From Segatella maculosa DSM 19339 = JCM 15638 (GTDB lineage Bacteria; Bacteroidota; Bacteroidia; Bacteroidales; Bacteroidaceae), in assembly GCF_000382385.1 (NCBI RefSeq), contig NZ_KB908329.1:40661-104660 (forward strand): a stretch of 64,000 nt of DNA, given 5' to 3'. Made by a program: the position numbers and the translations under genes. The notes beneath the pieces are model-generated. The model was not told the DNA's origin. It saw nothing but the letters and a program-made list of their open reading frames with translations, and made no database searches. Positions 37,752 to 45,984 of the stretch are shown here, piece by piece (position 1 is the first letter of the stretch; every line of letters starts with the position of its first letter).

Positions 37752-37819
37752 GCCTTTTTCTTTCGTTTCCGCAACACCGTCTGCACTTTTGCTTGCCAAC
37801 ACCGTGCCGCCGGTGTTGT

Positions 37820-37905
37820 AATATGGCCCATATTGCCGTGCAATCTCAGCCATTTTACCGTGTAATATGGCTGAAATTGCGCGGCAAAATGGCAGAGATT
37901 AGATC
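37820..37905. repeat. Family C dispersed palindromic repeat
   Basis: TGGCCCATATTGCCG, AATCTCAGCCATTTTACCG and ATATGGCTGAAATTGC form one of the clearest copies, between the DMT and GDPD genes. Confidence 0.8.
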
Positions 37906-37933
37906 GCAATAGGAGCTAAAACGATTCTCAGGG

Positions 37934-38707
37934 TCAGAAAGACGGTTGCTCATCGCACACGCTCATGGCCTCAAGAGGCTTGTTGGTCGTGATGAAATCC
38001 ACGCCAAGTTGCTTCATCGCCCGCATGTCTTCGACCTTGTTTACCGTCCAAACGTTCACGTCCATGTTCAATCTGTGGGCCTCGGCCACCCAATCAGGGT
38101 GCTTGCGCAGCACTTTCAGCTGGTAGTCTATGCCTGTGATGCCGTCTCGGGCGAGCGTTTCGGGTGCAATGTCGCCGTTCAAGTAGGCCACGCGAGCCTT
38201 GGGAGCGCATCTCACCAGCTCTTTACACACGTCAAGACTGAAAGAAATATACTCCACTTTGCCGGCCACGCCGTATTTCTCTACGGCTTTCACCGCCGCT
38301 TGCGCCGCAGCAAGATTGGCATTCCGCTCGGCATGCTTCTTGATTTCGATGATCAGCTTCGTGGAGCTCTTGGTTTTCTTCATCATTTTCAAGAAGGTTT
38401 TCAGTTCGGGCATGCGCTCTCCGTTCGCCAAAACCAGTTTTTTGCATTGCGCATAAGTGGAGGTTTGAATGGTGACGCCCCCAAACGACGGGTCATGGTT
38501 CACCATCAGATGGCCATCGGCAGTGATCCAAATATCAGTTTCAGAGCCATAGATGTTCAATTCGAGGGCATTCTGAAGCGAAGCCCGTGAGTTTTGCGCC
38601 GCACCCTCCTTGTCCCAATATCCTCTATGGGCAATCACTCGGGTTTGGGCGCCTACATTCAAGGCCAACATGAATGCCGCCAGCAGCATGATCGGTTTCT
38701 TTTTCAT
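37934..38707 (-). CDS. Glycerophosphodiester phosphodiesterase family protein
   Basis: 257 residues. A signal peptide is present (MKKKPIMLLAAFMLALNVGA), so the enzyme works in the periplasm. GDPD motifs: IAHRGYW near the N-terminus (catalytic His), ELNIYGSETDIWITADGHLMVNHDP, with Glu and Asp metal ligands and the second His, and near the C-terminus DVNVWTVNKVEDM. The missing classical HRG...PENT reads AAQNSRAS here, a common variant. It would hydrolyse glycerophosphodiesters from phospholipids. A promoter box is at 38735-38742. Confidence 0.92.
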   Translation of the reverse strand: MKKKPIMLLAAFMLALNVGAQTRVIAHRGYWDKEGAAQNSRASLQNALELNIYGSETDIWITADGHLMVNHDPSFGGVTIQTSTYAQCKKLVLANGERMPELKTFLKMMKKTKSSTKLIIEIKKHAERNANLAAAQAAVKAVEKYGVAGKVEYISFSLDVCKELVRCAPKARVAYLNGDIAPETLARDGITGIDYQLKVLRKHPDWVAEAHRLNMDVNVWTVNKVEDMRAMKQLGVDFITTNKPLEAMSVCDEQPSF

Positions 38708-38734
38708 TGTATATCAGAATTAAAATAAACGCTG

Positions 38735-38742
38735 CAAAGGTA
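38735..38742 (-). promoter_or_regulatory. -7 promoter box of the GDPD gene
   Basis: TACCTTTG on the minus strand, 28 bases before the GDPD start. Confidence 0.55.
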
Positions 38743-38858
38743 AAGTTATTCACAAGAAAAACAAAATAATCGGGCAGGAAAAAGCGTGTCGGCCGCTCTC
38801 TTTGCCGATGTACGACGACATTTGCGGCCCGCTTGGCATGGATTATCATCGTTTTTAT

Positions 38859-38866
38859 TATCTTTG
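38859..38866 (+). promoter_or_regulatory. -7 promoter box of the GH3 gene
   Basis: TATCTTTG; the transcript would begin near 38873, leaving about 23 bases before the ATA codon at 38896 and about 50 before the first ATG at 38923. Confidence 0.55.
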
Positions 38867-38922
38867 TAGCGTCATATCGCTAACCTTTCAGGCACATAAG
38901 GACAATCCTTTTAACGATTTTA

Positions 38923-41043
38923 ATGATGACTTCTATGACAAGCATGGCACAGACCAAGGAGAAACAGATGCAACAAAAGGCGCGTCGCCTCATCAATATG
39001 ATGACGCTCGACGAGAAAATCAGCCAGATGATGAACGAAACGCCAGGCATTCCGCGCCTCGGAATCAAGCCTTATGACTGGTGGAATGAGGGACTTCACG
39101 GCGTTGGAAGAGACGGACGGGCCACCGTTTTCCCCCAACCTATCGGCATGGGTGCCACGTTTAATCCGGCTTTAATCAGGCAGATTGGCGACGCAATTGC
39201 CACAGAAGGCCGCGCAAAATATAACGTTGCGCAACGCAACAATAACTATGCTCGCTACACAGGGCTTACATTTTGGTCGCCAAACATCAACATCTTCCGC
39301 GACCCAAGATGGGGTCGGGGCATGGAAACTTACGGAGAAGACCCGTTTCTCACAGGCACATTGGGCACCGCCTACGTGCAGGGAATGCAGGGAAGCGACC
39401 CGTTCTATCTGAAAGTGGCAGCCTGCGGAAAGCATTATGCAGTGCATTCGGGCCCCGAAGCCACGCGCCATGAGGCCAATGTCTCGCCCACCAAGCGCGA
39501 CCTTTTCGAGACTTATCTGCCTGCTTTCAAGATGCTTGTGCAGCAAGGTCATGTAGAAGCCATCATGGGAGCCTACAACCGCGTCTACGGCGAAGCCTGT
39601 TCGGGCAGCAAATATCTGCTGACCGACGTGCTCAGAAAGCAGTGGGGGTTCCGCGGACACATTGTTTCCGACTGCGATGCCTTGGCAGATATCCATGCAG
39701 GACACAAGATAGTGAAGACCGAAGCAGAGGCTTGTGCCATCGCAATCAAGGCAGGTTTGAACATAGAATGCGGGCACACGTTCGAAGCAATGAAGCAGGC
39801 TGTGGCGCAAAAGCTGCTGACTGAGCCGGAAATCGACCGTGCATTGCTGCCTTTAATGATGACAAGACTGAAGTTAGGTATATTAGAATACGACGCAGAA
39901 TGCCCCTACAACGAAGTCAAGGAAACCGAAATTTGCAGCCCGGCGCATATCGCCTTGGCCCGCAAGGCAGCTGCGGAAAGCATGGTACTCCTCAAGAACA
40001 ACGGCATACTTCCGCTTGATAAGAACCTCCACACCCTCTTTGTTGCCGGCCCGGGAGCGTCGGATTCCTTCTGGCTCATGGGCAATTACTTCGGCATTTC
40101 CAACCGTTATTGCACCTATCTTCAAGGCATTGCCGACAAAGTAAGCAGCGGAACGGCCGTCAATTTCCGCCCCGCTTTCGGGGAAAGCACGCCCACCAAG
40201 AACACCATCAACTGGGCATTGGACGAGGCTGTCGCTGCAGAAAAGACCATAGTTGTCATGGGAAACAACGGAAATCTTGAGGGAGAAGAGGGCGAATCCA
40301 TCGCTTCTGAGACCCGCGGAGACCGCGTTTCAATGCGTTTACCAGCGTCACAAATGAAGTTCCTCCGCGACTTAAGGGCCCGAAAAAGCGGCATCGTGGT
40401 CGTATTGACAGGCGGAAGCCCCATCGACGTGCGTGAAATCAGTCGCTTGGCCGACGCTGTTGTCATGGCATGGTACCCCGGACAAGAGGGCGGTTACGCC
40501 TTGGCCGACTTGCTATTCGGCGACGAGAACTTCAGTGGACGGCTGCCCGTGACCTTCCCCGAAAGCACAGATGCACTGCCACCCTTCGAGGATTACGCGA
40601 TGAAAGGGCGCACCTATAAATACCAAACGGCCCACATTCAATATCCGTTTGGCTACGGACTCTCCTACACCACCGTCACTTATGCCCATGTAAAGGTCGA
40701 AACGATGCCGCAGAAAGGCCGGGGCATGACCGTCAGTGCAGTGCTGAAGAACACCGGAAGCAAGGCCGTCGACGAGGTGGCACAGGTATATCTCTCCGCT
40801 CCGGGAGCCGGAACGACGGCCGCTTTGGCTTCACTTGTAGCCTTCAAACGCATCGGTCTGCAGCCCGGCGAACAACAGTTGGTCCGTTTCGACATTCCTT
40901 TCGACCGACTACTCACCGTTCAGGAAGACGGAACTGCACAGCTCTTGAAAGGCAACTACACCATAACTGTCGGCGGAGCTGCCCCCGGCGAGCGCACGAA
41001 AGCATTGGGCATAAGCACGACAACAACCGCCTTCCACCTTTGA
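38923..41043 (+). CDS. Glycoside hydrolase family 3 (beta-glucosidase/xylosidase type)
   Basis: 706 residues from the first ATG. GH3 order: barrel domain with the YDWWNEGLHGVGR family start, the nucleophile D250 in HIVSDCDALAD, then the sandwich domain with ESMVLLKNNGILPLD and the fibronectin-like C-terminus. Length and the YDWWNEGLHG motif fit beta-xylosidase/beta-glucosidase clades. Oddity: with ATG 38923 the N-terminus is MMTSMTSMAQ, just the tail of a signal peptide. Reading the same frame upstream gives RTILLTILMMTSMTSMAQ, behind an ATA at 38896 instead of ATG; upstream of that comes a TAA at 38881. So export may rest on a rare ATA start, or a start mutation has trapped the enzyme inside the cell. 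Confidence 0.93.
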   Translation: MMTSMTSMAQTKEKQMQQKARRLINMMTLDEKISQMMNETPGIPRLGIKPYDWWNEGLHGVGRDGRATVFPQPIGMGATFNPALIRQIGDAIATEGRAKYNVAQRNNNYARYTGLTFWSPNINIFRDPRWGRGMETYGEDPFLTGTLGTAYVQGMQGSDPFYLKVAACGKHYAVHSGPEATRHEANVSPTKRDLFETYLPAFKMLVQQGHVEAIMGAYNRVYGEACSGSKYLLTDVLRKQWGFRGHIVSDCDALADIHAGHKIVKTEAEACAIAIKAGLNIECGHTFEAMKQAVAQKLLTEPEIDRALLPLMMTRLKLGILEYDAECPYNEVKETEICSPAHIALARKAAAESMVLLKNNGILPLDKNLHTLFVAGPGASDSFWLMGNYFGISNRYCTYLQGIADKVSSGTAVNFRPAFGESTPTKNTINWALDEAVAAEKTIVVMGNNGNLEGEEGESIASETRGDRVSMRLPASQMKFLRDLRARKSGIVVVLTGGSPIDVREISRLADAVVMAWYPGQEGGYALADLLFGDENFSGRLPVTFPESTDALPPFEDYAMKGRTYKYQTAHIQYPFGYGLSYTTVTYAHVKVETMPQKGRGMTVSAVLKNTGSKAVDEVAQVYLSAPGAGTTAALASLVAFKRIGLQPGEQQLVRFDIPFDRLLTVQEDGTAQLLKGNYTITVGGAAPGERTKALGISTTTTAFHL

Positions 41044-41075
41044 ACATTGAACTTTGAACATTGAACTTTATGATT
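41040..41075. repeat. Family B repeat fragment after GH3
   Basis: TTTGAACATTGAACTTTGA and the TTTATGATT word, as in the composites at 4700 and 26340. It overlaps the GH3 stop codon. Confidence 0.6.
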
Positions 41076-41156
41076 TGGGCCCTTTCTGTAAGCGTCGGGC
41101 AAATCATAAAGCAAGGAGAACACACCCTTTTCATTAGAACAAAACGTCGTTTTCTT

Positions 41157-41352
41157 CAGAAGGAAACGTTGCTTCCATCAGAGAAAAACTTGCTTGTATC
41201 AGAAGGAAACATCGCTTCCGTCAGAGAGAAATGTTGCTTGCATCAGAAGGAAACATCGCTTCCGTCAGAGAGAAATGTTGCTTGCATCAGAGGGAAACGT
41301 TGCTTGCGTCAGAAAGAAACGTTCTTGCATCAGAGGGAAACAATCTTTCCAT
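41157..41352. repeat. 22-bp tandem repeat array, nine units
   Basis: Units begin at 41157, 41179, 41200, 41222, 41244, 41266, 41288, 41310 and 41331. They alternate between CAGAAGGAAACATCGCTTCC and CAGAGAGAAATGTTGCTTGC forms. No spacers vary between them, so it is not a CRISPR array. Several small open frames across it are by-products of the repeat. Confidence 0.85.
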
Positions 41353-41388
41353 AGGCATTCCGTCCCTTTTCCTCCTATTCTCATGCGC

Positions 41389-41472
41389 TTATCACCATGG
41401 AGATAAGACTTTATCACCATGGTGATAAACATTTATCTCCATGGTGATAAGATTCTATCTCCACGGTGATAA
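41389..41472. repeat. Four palindromic repeats, 22-bp period
   Basis: TTATCACCATGGTGATAA is a perfect 18-bp palindrome at 41411-41428. Near-copies start at 41389, 41433 and 41455, each 22 bases from the last. They could be protein-binding sites in phase. The remaining stretch to the integrase start (41473-41682) shows nothing I can support. Confidence 0.8.
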
Positions 41473-41682
41473 CGCTATTCCTTCCGCAGCAAAAAGTGGC
41501 GAGAACGGTTGGAAATCCAACAACCTCCCCTTTATTGCCGTCTCCGCCCAGCAAAAAAAATCCTCAATTACAGGGAAACGATGGCCCAACTTCACGCCGG
41601 CCAAGGAACAACTCGGCAAATCCTATCATGGTTGATTGCCGTTTCATGAAGCAAAGATGCTGAAAATAGTGAAATAAAAAGA

Positions 41683-43278
41683 ATGGAAAAACAAGCGTTC
41701 TGCAGCCGTCTCATCTTATCTATAAAAAGAAAATATCAGCAAATAAACGAGTTATACCTTTTGGTTATTTCAGGGAATATCTTAAATTCGCAGCAGTTTT
41801 CATTCAGAAAGTTCACGGAAACGGGGAATGCGTCTCAAAAGTATCGAAAGAGAGGGGAAACCTCACTGGAAAAGTTTGTATCTTCCAACGGGAAAGTTAC
41901 AGGTACACTTATGTTGGATCCCAGAAGAATGGATGGTGATTATTCCCAAATGGCTCCTGTAGCTATTCGTGTAGCATATGCTAGTAAGAAAGTTTTTCTG
42001 CGGATAGGAAAATCATATATTGGAACAGATTGGATAAAGCTATGTGAATGTGAGAAATTATCCCGAAACAAGAAAGCCTCAGAACGAAAGGAATTAAAAA
42101 AACAGATGGAGAAAGTGGCTACTCTTGTAAATCAGCTCATCGATGAAGGGAACTTTTCTTTGAAAAAGCTCCAGGAACGACACCAAGGGAAGAAGGATGA
42201 CGATAGTACAATCTATCCCATTTGGAAATCTTTTATAGTATCTAAGCGCGACGATGGCAAGGCAGGAACAGCTCGGTGTAGTGAGGATATATTAAAGAGG
42301 TTTGTACGGGATATGGGAAAAGATGTATCTTTAAGTGATATAAGTCACAACTTTATTCTGGATTGGGTAAAGGTAATGAAGAAAAATGAGCTTAGTACAA
42401 CATCCATTGGAATATCATTGCGTACATTCCGCACCATTGTAAATATCTGCATTGACCGTGGCTTGATTAAAGGAAGCACCAAAGAAATGTTCAAAGACAC
42501 GGGCTACAATAAGGTGTGTAGTCGTAAGCATGAGTTCCTTGATGTTCCTACCATGAAGATGCTTTATGACTTTTGGGAAAGAGACGAAGCCAAAGACGAA
42601 AAAGGCAAGGAGTTATTCTTTCCAAAAGAGAAACACGCTGTCTTTCGTGATTTAGGGCTGTTCCTATTTATGTATCTGGGTGACGGACAAAATTTGGCTG
42701 ACACCTTGCGACTGACTTATGATGGTTGGTATTTTGCTACACATGGAAAGCAACTCCGATTCTTGCGTCATAAAACGAGAGACAGAAACGAGAGTGCTAG
42801 CGAGGTCATCTTTCCCATTACTCCAGAACTACCAAAGATTATAGACAAGTATGGTAATGAGCCTAAACTTGACAAGCGTGTGTTCCCGATTATGAGTGAG
42901 TGGATAACTCCAGAACAAGAAGTATGGGTAATCCAACGATATAATCGCTATATTCGTGAGCATATGGTGAAGGTGGCAGAGCTGCTTGGCATGGAACAGC
43001 GCCCATCATCCACTTGGGCTCGACATAGTTTCGCCACCAATCTGAATAATTCTGGCCTAGTACCATACAAATATATTAGTGATAGTATGGGACACAGCGG
43101 CAATGGAGATATAACATCCAACTATATTGGTGCCTATCCTTTGGATAAGATATTGGAATATAATTGGTACCTTTTGAACGAAGAAAGACAAAACAAAGCT
43201 ACTGATAAGCAAATGGTCTTGGAGCTATTGAAAAAAATGAGTGAAAAGGATAGAAAAGAATTGCTCGCATCTTTGTAA
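41683..43278 (+). CDS. Tyrosine recombinase, integrase of element 1
   Basis: 531 residues, longer than usual (about 400-450), so the real start may lie further in, for example at an in-frame ATG ahead of TLMLDPRRMDG. The catalytic domain carries the first Arg in ADTLRLTYDGW, the HxxR-type box as TWARHSFATNL, the His of DSMGHSG and the Tyr in SNYIGAY. A SAM-like N-terminal core-binding domain spans about 180-280. It is of the Bacteroidetes type that moves mobilizable elements and points away from the left end. The other genes to 49384 fit one element. Confidence 0.9.
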   Translation: MEKQAFCSRLILSIKRKYQQINELYLLVISGNILNSQQFSFRKFTETGNASQKYRKRGETSLEKFVSSNGKVTGTLMLDPRRMDGDYSQMAPVAIRVAYASKKVFLRIGKSYIGTDWIKLCECEKLSRNKKASERKELKKQMEKVATLVNQLIDEGNFSLKKLQERHQGKKDDDSTIYPIWKSFIVSKRDDGKAGTARCSEDILKRFVRDMGKDVSLSDISHNFILDWVKVMKKNELSTTSIGISLRTFRTIVNICIDRGLIKGSTKEMFKDTGYNKVCSRKHEFLDVPTMKMLYDFWERDEAKDEKGKELFFPKEKHAVFRDLGLFLFMYLGDGQNLADTLRLTYDGWYFATHGKQLRFLRHKTRDRNESASEVIFPITPELPKIIDKYGNEPKLDKRVFPIMSEWITPEQEVWVIQRYNRYIREHMVKVAELLGMEQRPSSTWARHSFATNLNNSGLVPYKYISDSMGHSGNGDITSNYIGAYPLDKILEYNWYLLNEERQNKATDKQMVLELLKKMSEKDRKELLASL

Positions 43279-43355
43279 CGAACGAGTTGATTTGAAAAAC
43301 ATGCCACAGGTGGCACTTTTTTCAAATTACACGTATAGTTTTAAAATAAAAACTG

Positions 43356-43363
43356 TACCTTTG
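43356..43363 (+). promoter_or_regulatory. -7 promoter box of the DUF4143 gene
   Basis: TACCTTTG, 40 bases before the ATG at 43403; a small GC hairpin (GCCCCTTGGGGC) lies in the leader. Confidence 0.55.
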
Positions 43364-43402
43364 TCATTGAAAAAAGCGCCCCTTGGGGCATAAATTTAAA
43401 AT

Positions 43403-44656
43403 ATGAGAAAAACGATTCCAAGAGACATCTATTTGAAGCAGCTTATTGACGGCCGAGAAAATGGTTTTATTAAAGTAATAACAGGTATGCGAAGGTGTGG
43501 CAAGTCCACACTTTTACAAGTTCTTTTTCGTGATTATTTGTTGAAACAGAACATACCTGCTGACCACATCATCTCTATTGCTTTGGATGACCGTATCAAT
43601 CAAAAGCTAAGAAATCCTGACGTTTTACTGGTATATATTCGCCAGCAAGTCAAGGATAACCAGTTGCATTTTATACTTATGGATGAAATACAGATGGTAG
43701 ATGAGTTTATGGATGTTCTAAACAGCTTGTTGCATATTGAGAATGTGGATGTCTATGTAACAGGTAGCAATTCTCATTTTCTCTCGAATGACATCGTAAC
43801 AGAGTTTCGGGATAGAAGCGATGAAATACACATGTATCCATTCTCTTTCTCTGAGTATTATGCAGCCGTAGGCGGAGATAAGCAGGGAGCATGGAAAGAC
43901 TATTATACCTACGGCGGGTTACCTCACGTATTGACTTTAGTAAGTGATAAGAAGAAAAGTGGCTACCTTTATAATGTTTATCGCAAAACCTATCTGACTG
44001 ACATAAAAGAACGACATGAGATTAAAGAGCATGAATTTGAGGAATTGGCAAAGATGCTGTCTTCTTTTATAGGTTCATCCTGTAATCCGAACAAATTGAC
44101 TAACACCTTTAAGAGTAAAGTGAATGTTGATTTGTCCTATCCCACAGTAGTAAAGTACATTTCCTATCTAAAAGACTCCTTTCTGATAGAAGAAGCAGAA
44201 CGTTATGACATCAAGGGACGTAAATACATTGGATCCTTGTCCAAATACTATTTTTGCGATTTAGGAGTAAGAAATTCCATTTTGAATTTCCGTCAACAAG
44301 AAGAAAATCATATTATGGAGAATGTTCTCTATAATGAGTTGCGAATGAGAGGTTATAATGTAGATGTCGGCATGGTAGATGTTAAGAGAAAAATTGACGG
44401 GAAAAGCATCCGCCAGCAATATGAAGTTGATTTCGTGGTGAATGAGGGAAGCGACAGGTACTATATACAGTCTGCTTTTGCCATGCCAAACATTGAAAAG
44501 GAGCGTCAGGAAAAGACTTCTTTTTCATTTATCAATGACTCCTTCAAGAAAATTATCGTCGTGAAAGATGATATTAAGCCTAAACGGGACGAACAAGGGA
44601 TCGTAACCATAGGCTTACTCGATTTTCTGTTGGATAAGGACAGCTTAAAACTGTAA
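43403..44656 (+). CDS. DUF4143-type AAA ATPase
   Basis: 417 residues. Walker A GMRRCGKS at 28-35, Walker B FILMDEIQMVDEF, and a sensor-like YVTGSNSHFLS follow. The second half is the DUF4143 domain (LSYPTVVKYISYLKDSFLI, then YYFCDLGVRNSILNF and YEVDFVVN, which resembles a PD-(D/E)XK core). Such ATPases are common in mobile islands of Bacteroidetes, with unknown role. The following gene begins 4 bases after its stop. It is probably accessory cargo of element 1. Confidence 0.88.
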   Translation: MRKTIPRDIYLKQLIDGRENGFIKVITGMRRCGKSTLLQVLFRDYLLKQNIPADHIISIALDDRINQKLRNPDVLLVYIRQQVKDNQLHFILMDEIQMVDEFMDVLNSLLHIENVDVYVTGSNSHFLSNDIVTEFRDRSDEIHMYPFSFSEYYAAVGGDKQGAWKDYYTYGGLPHVLTLVSDKKKSGYLYNVYRKTYLTDIKERHEIKEHEFEELAKMLSSFIGSSCNPNKLTNTFKSKVNVDLSYPTVVKYISYLKDSFLIEEAERYDIKGRKYIGSLSKYYFCDLGVRNSILNFRQQEENHIMENVLYNELRMRGYNVDVGMVDVKRKIDGKSIRQQYEVDFVVNEGSDRYYIQSAFAMPNIEKERQEKTSFSFINDSFKKIIVVKDDIKPKRDEQGIVTIGLLDFLLDKDSLKL

Positions 44657-44659
44657 CTT

Positions 44660-45484
44660 ATGGAACCAGAATGCAAAGTAGATTTTCTAACATGGTATCA
44701 AACCAACAAGATAGCGGCAGACCGCATTATCAATGACCTGAAGAAGCAGTCGTTTGAAGCGGTAATGCACCTCTATGCCTATACCGCCAAATCATTGAAA
44801 CTGGAATATATTGTGAGTCAGAGGGACTTCCTCATTCTGTTTTCCAACAATTACACGAGAGTTGGTGACACCATTGTAACAGCGATAGTATTTCTGCTCA
44901 GTGAAGGAAACATGAGTTTTATTCGTCTAAACAGGATAAAGAACACTTTAAAATACTGGCTTGTCGGTGACAACCTGTACGAAACGCTTGTCTCAAAAAT
45001 CATCGTCAAGACTGATGAAGCCCGTGAACGATTAGAGAAGAACGCCTATTCCGATTTACAGCAGCAATTAGTTGAGACCAGTATGCGAAATGGCATCAAG
45101 ACTCAGGATGATTGGAATCGATTCTTTGGCTTGGAGATTACACCAGATGACAAAGGTGATATTGAGAACAAACCTGTTCCCATCCCAACCGAACTTCAAA
45201 CGGAAGCAGCCCGACTGATTCTTGACAAGGCGATTTCATTGGGCTTATGCGATGAAAACTATACATGGCAAAAGACCAATACCCTGTTGGCTTACTTCTC
45301 CGATTGTGCCTGTGAGCACTTGAATCTGTCAAAAGCAGAACAGGACGGAAAGAAGAAAACATTTTGGAAACCCTTTGAAACCTTGTTTGGTGTATCTGGG
45401 CTGGCCAATTACAAGAACACCTATATCAACAAGACGGGCAAGCTGCCCACAGACCATGAAATTGTGGAATCTATATTCCACTAA
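44660..45484 (+). CDS. Unknown protein of element 1 (DUF6043-like?)
   Basis: 274 residues, soluble, mostly helical. The first half is rich in hydrophobic helices (AVMHLYAYTAKSLKLEY); the C-terminal part (WQKTNTLLAYFSDCACEHL, then FGVSGLANYKNTYINKTGK) resembles an uncharacterised helical module common next to mobile-element genes in Prevotella/Bacteroides; I believe DUF6043 but am not sure. It is cotranscribed with the DUF4143 ATPase (4-base gap) and ends at a terminator hairpin. No function can be given. Confidence 0.6.
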   Translation: MEPECKVDFLTWYQTNKIAADRIINDLKKQSFEAVMHLYAYTAKSLKLEYIVSQRDFLILFSNNYTRVGDTIVTAIVFLLSEGNMSFIRLNRIKNTLKYWLVGDNLYETLVSKIIVKTDEARERLEKNAYSDLQQQLVETSMRNGIKTQDDWNRFFGLEITPDDKGDIENKPVPIPTELQTEAARLILDKAISLGLCDENYTWQKTNTLLAYFSDCACEHLNLSKAEQDGKKKTFWKPFETLFGVSGLANYKNTYINKTGKLPTDHEIVESIFH

Positions 45485-45498
45485 AGGAAGAAACCCAT

Positions 45499-45532
45499 AG
45501 CCCGTGTAAGTCAGCCTTGCATGGGCTTTTTT
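45499..45532 (+). terminator. Intrinsic terminator after the unknown protein
   Basis: AGCCCGTG at 45499-45506 pairs with CATGGGCT at 45520-45527, followed by six T. It lies 15 bases after the stop at 45484. Confidence 0.7.
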
Positions 45533-45644
45533 ATCCATTTTCCTTACTATACAAGCATACCAATCCCATTTGGGAAGGATACACATATATCCATGTAGGC
45601 ACCATGTGGTACCTATATGGGCATAATGCCATGTAATTCCATGA

Positions 45645-45652
45645 TACTTTTG
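45645..45652 (+). promoter_or_regulatory. -7 promoter box of the xis/RepA-like operon
   Basis: TACTTTTG, 26 bases before the ATG at 45678. Confidence 0.6.
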
Positions 45653-45677
45653 CGGCAAACTTTTAAGACCAAGAGAC

Positions 45678-45974
45678 ATGCAAGGAAATTTCATCATGCT
45701 GCAAAAGGAAGACCTCAAGGAGGTCATTGCAGAAGTATTGGAGACAATGGTGGGCAAGAATCTGCTGAAAGAACCTGTTTCTGCAGCATCCACCGAGTAT
45801 TACACCCGTGACGAGTTGTGCACACGTCTGCATATCACCTATACCACGCTCTGGCGAATGGAGAAGCGTGGGGATATTCAGGCGCATAAGATAGGCAGAC
45901 GCAACCTGTATTCTAAGCAGGAAGTGGACGCACTGATTTCTAAGAGCATTCCTGCAAATTCTACGAACCAATGA
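45678..45974 (+). CDS. Excisionase-like helix-turn-helix protein
   Basis: 98 residues. The C-terminal half is a MerR/excisionase-like helix-turn-helix: YTRDELCTRLHITYTTLWRM and GDIQAHKIGRRNLYSKQEV. In Bacteroidetes mobilizable elements, this small protein precedes the ATPase and primase genes and acts as excision factor or regulator. It has its own promoter box 26 bases upstream, and the next gene begins 11 bases after its stop. Confidence 0.85.
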   Translation: MQGNFIMLQKEDLKEVIAEVLETMVGKNLLKEPVSAASTEYYTRDELCTRLHITYTTLWRMEKRGDIQAHKIGRRNLYSKQEVDALISKSIPANSTNQ

Positions 45975-45984
45975 GTCTTTTACT

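Noticed and set aside
37715..37909. N-terminal extension of the DMT transporter
   Set aside because: It reads through a family C repeat and the -7 box; the ATG at 37714 is the real start.
41061..41425. Small plus-strand frames across the 22-bp repeats
   Set aside because: They consist only of the translated repeat and end in family B or palindrome sequence; no independent coding sign.
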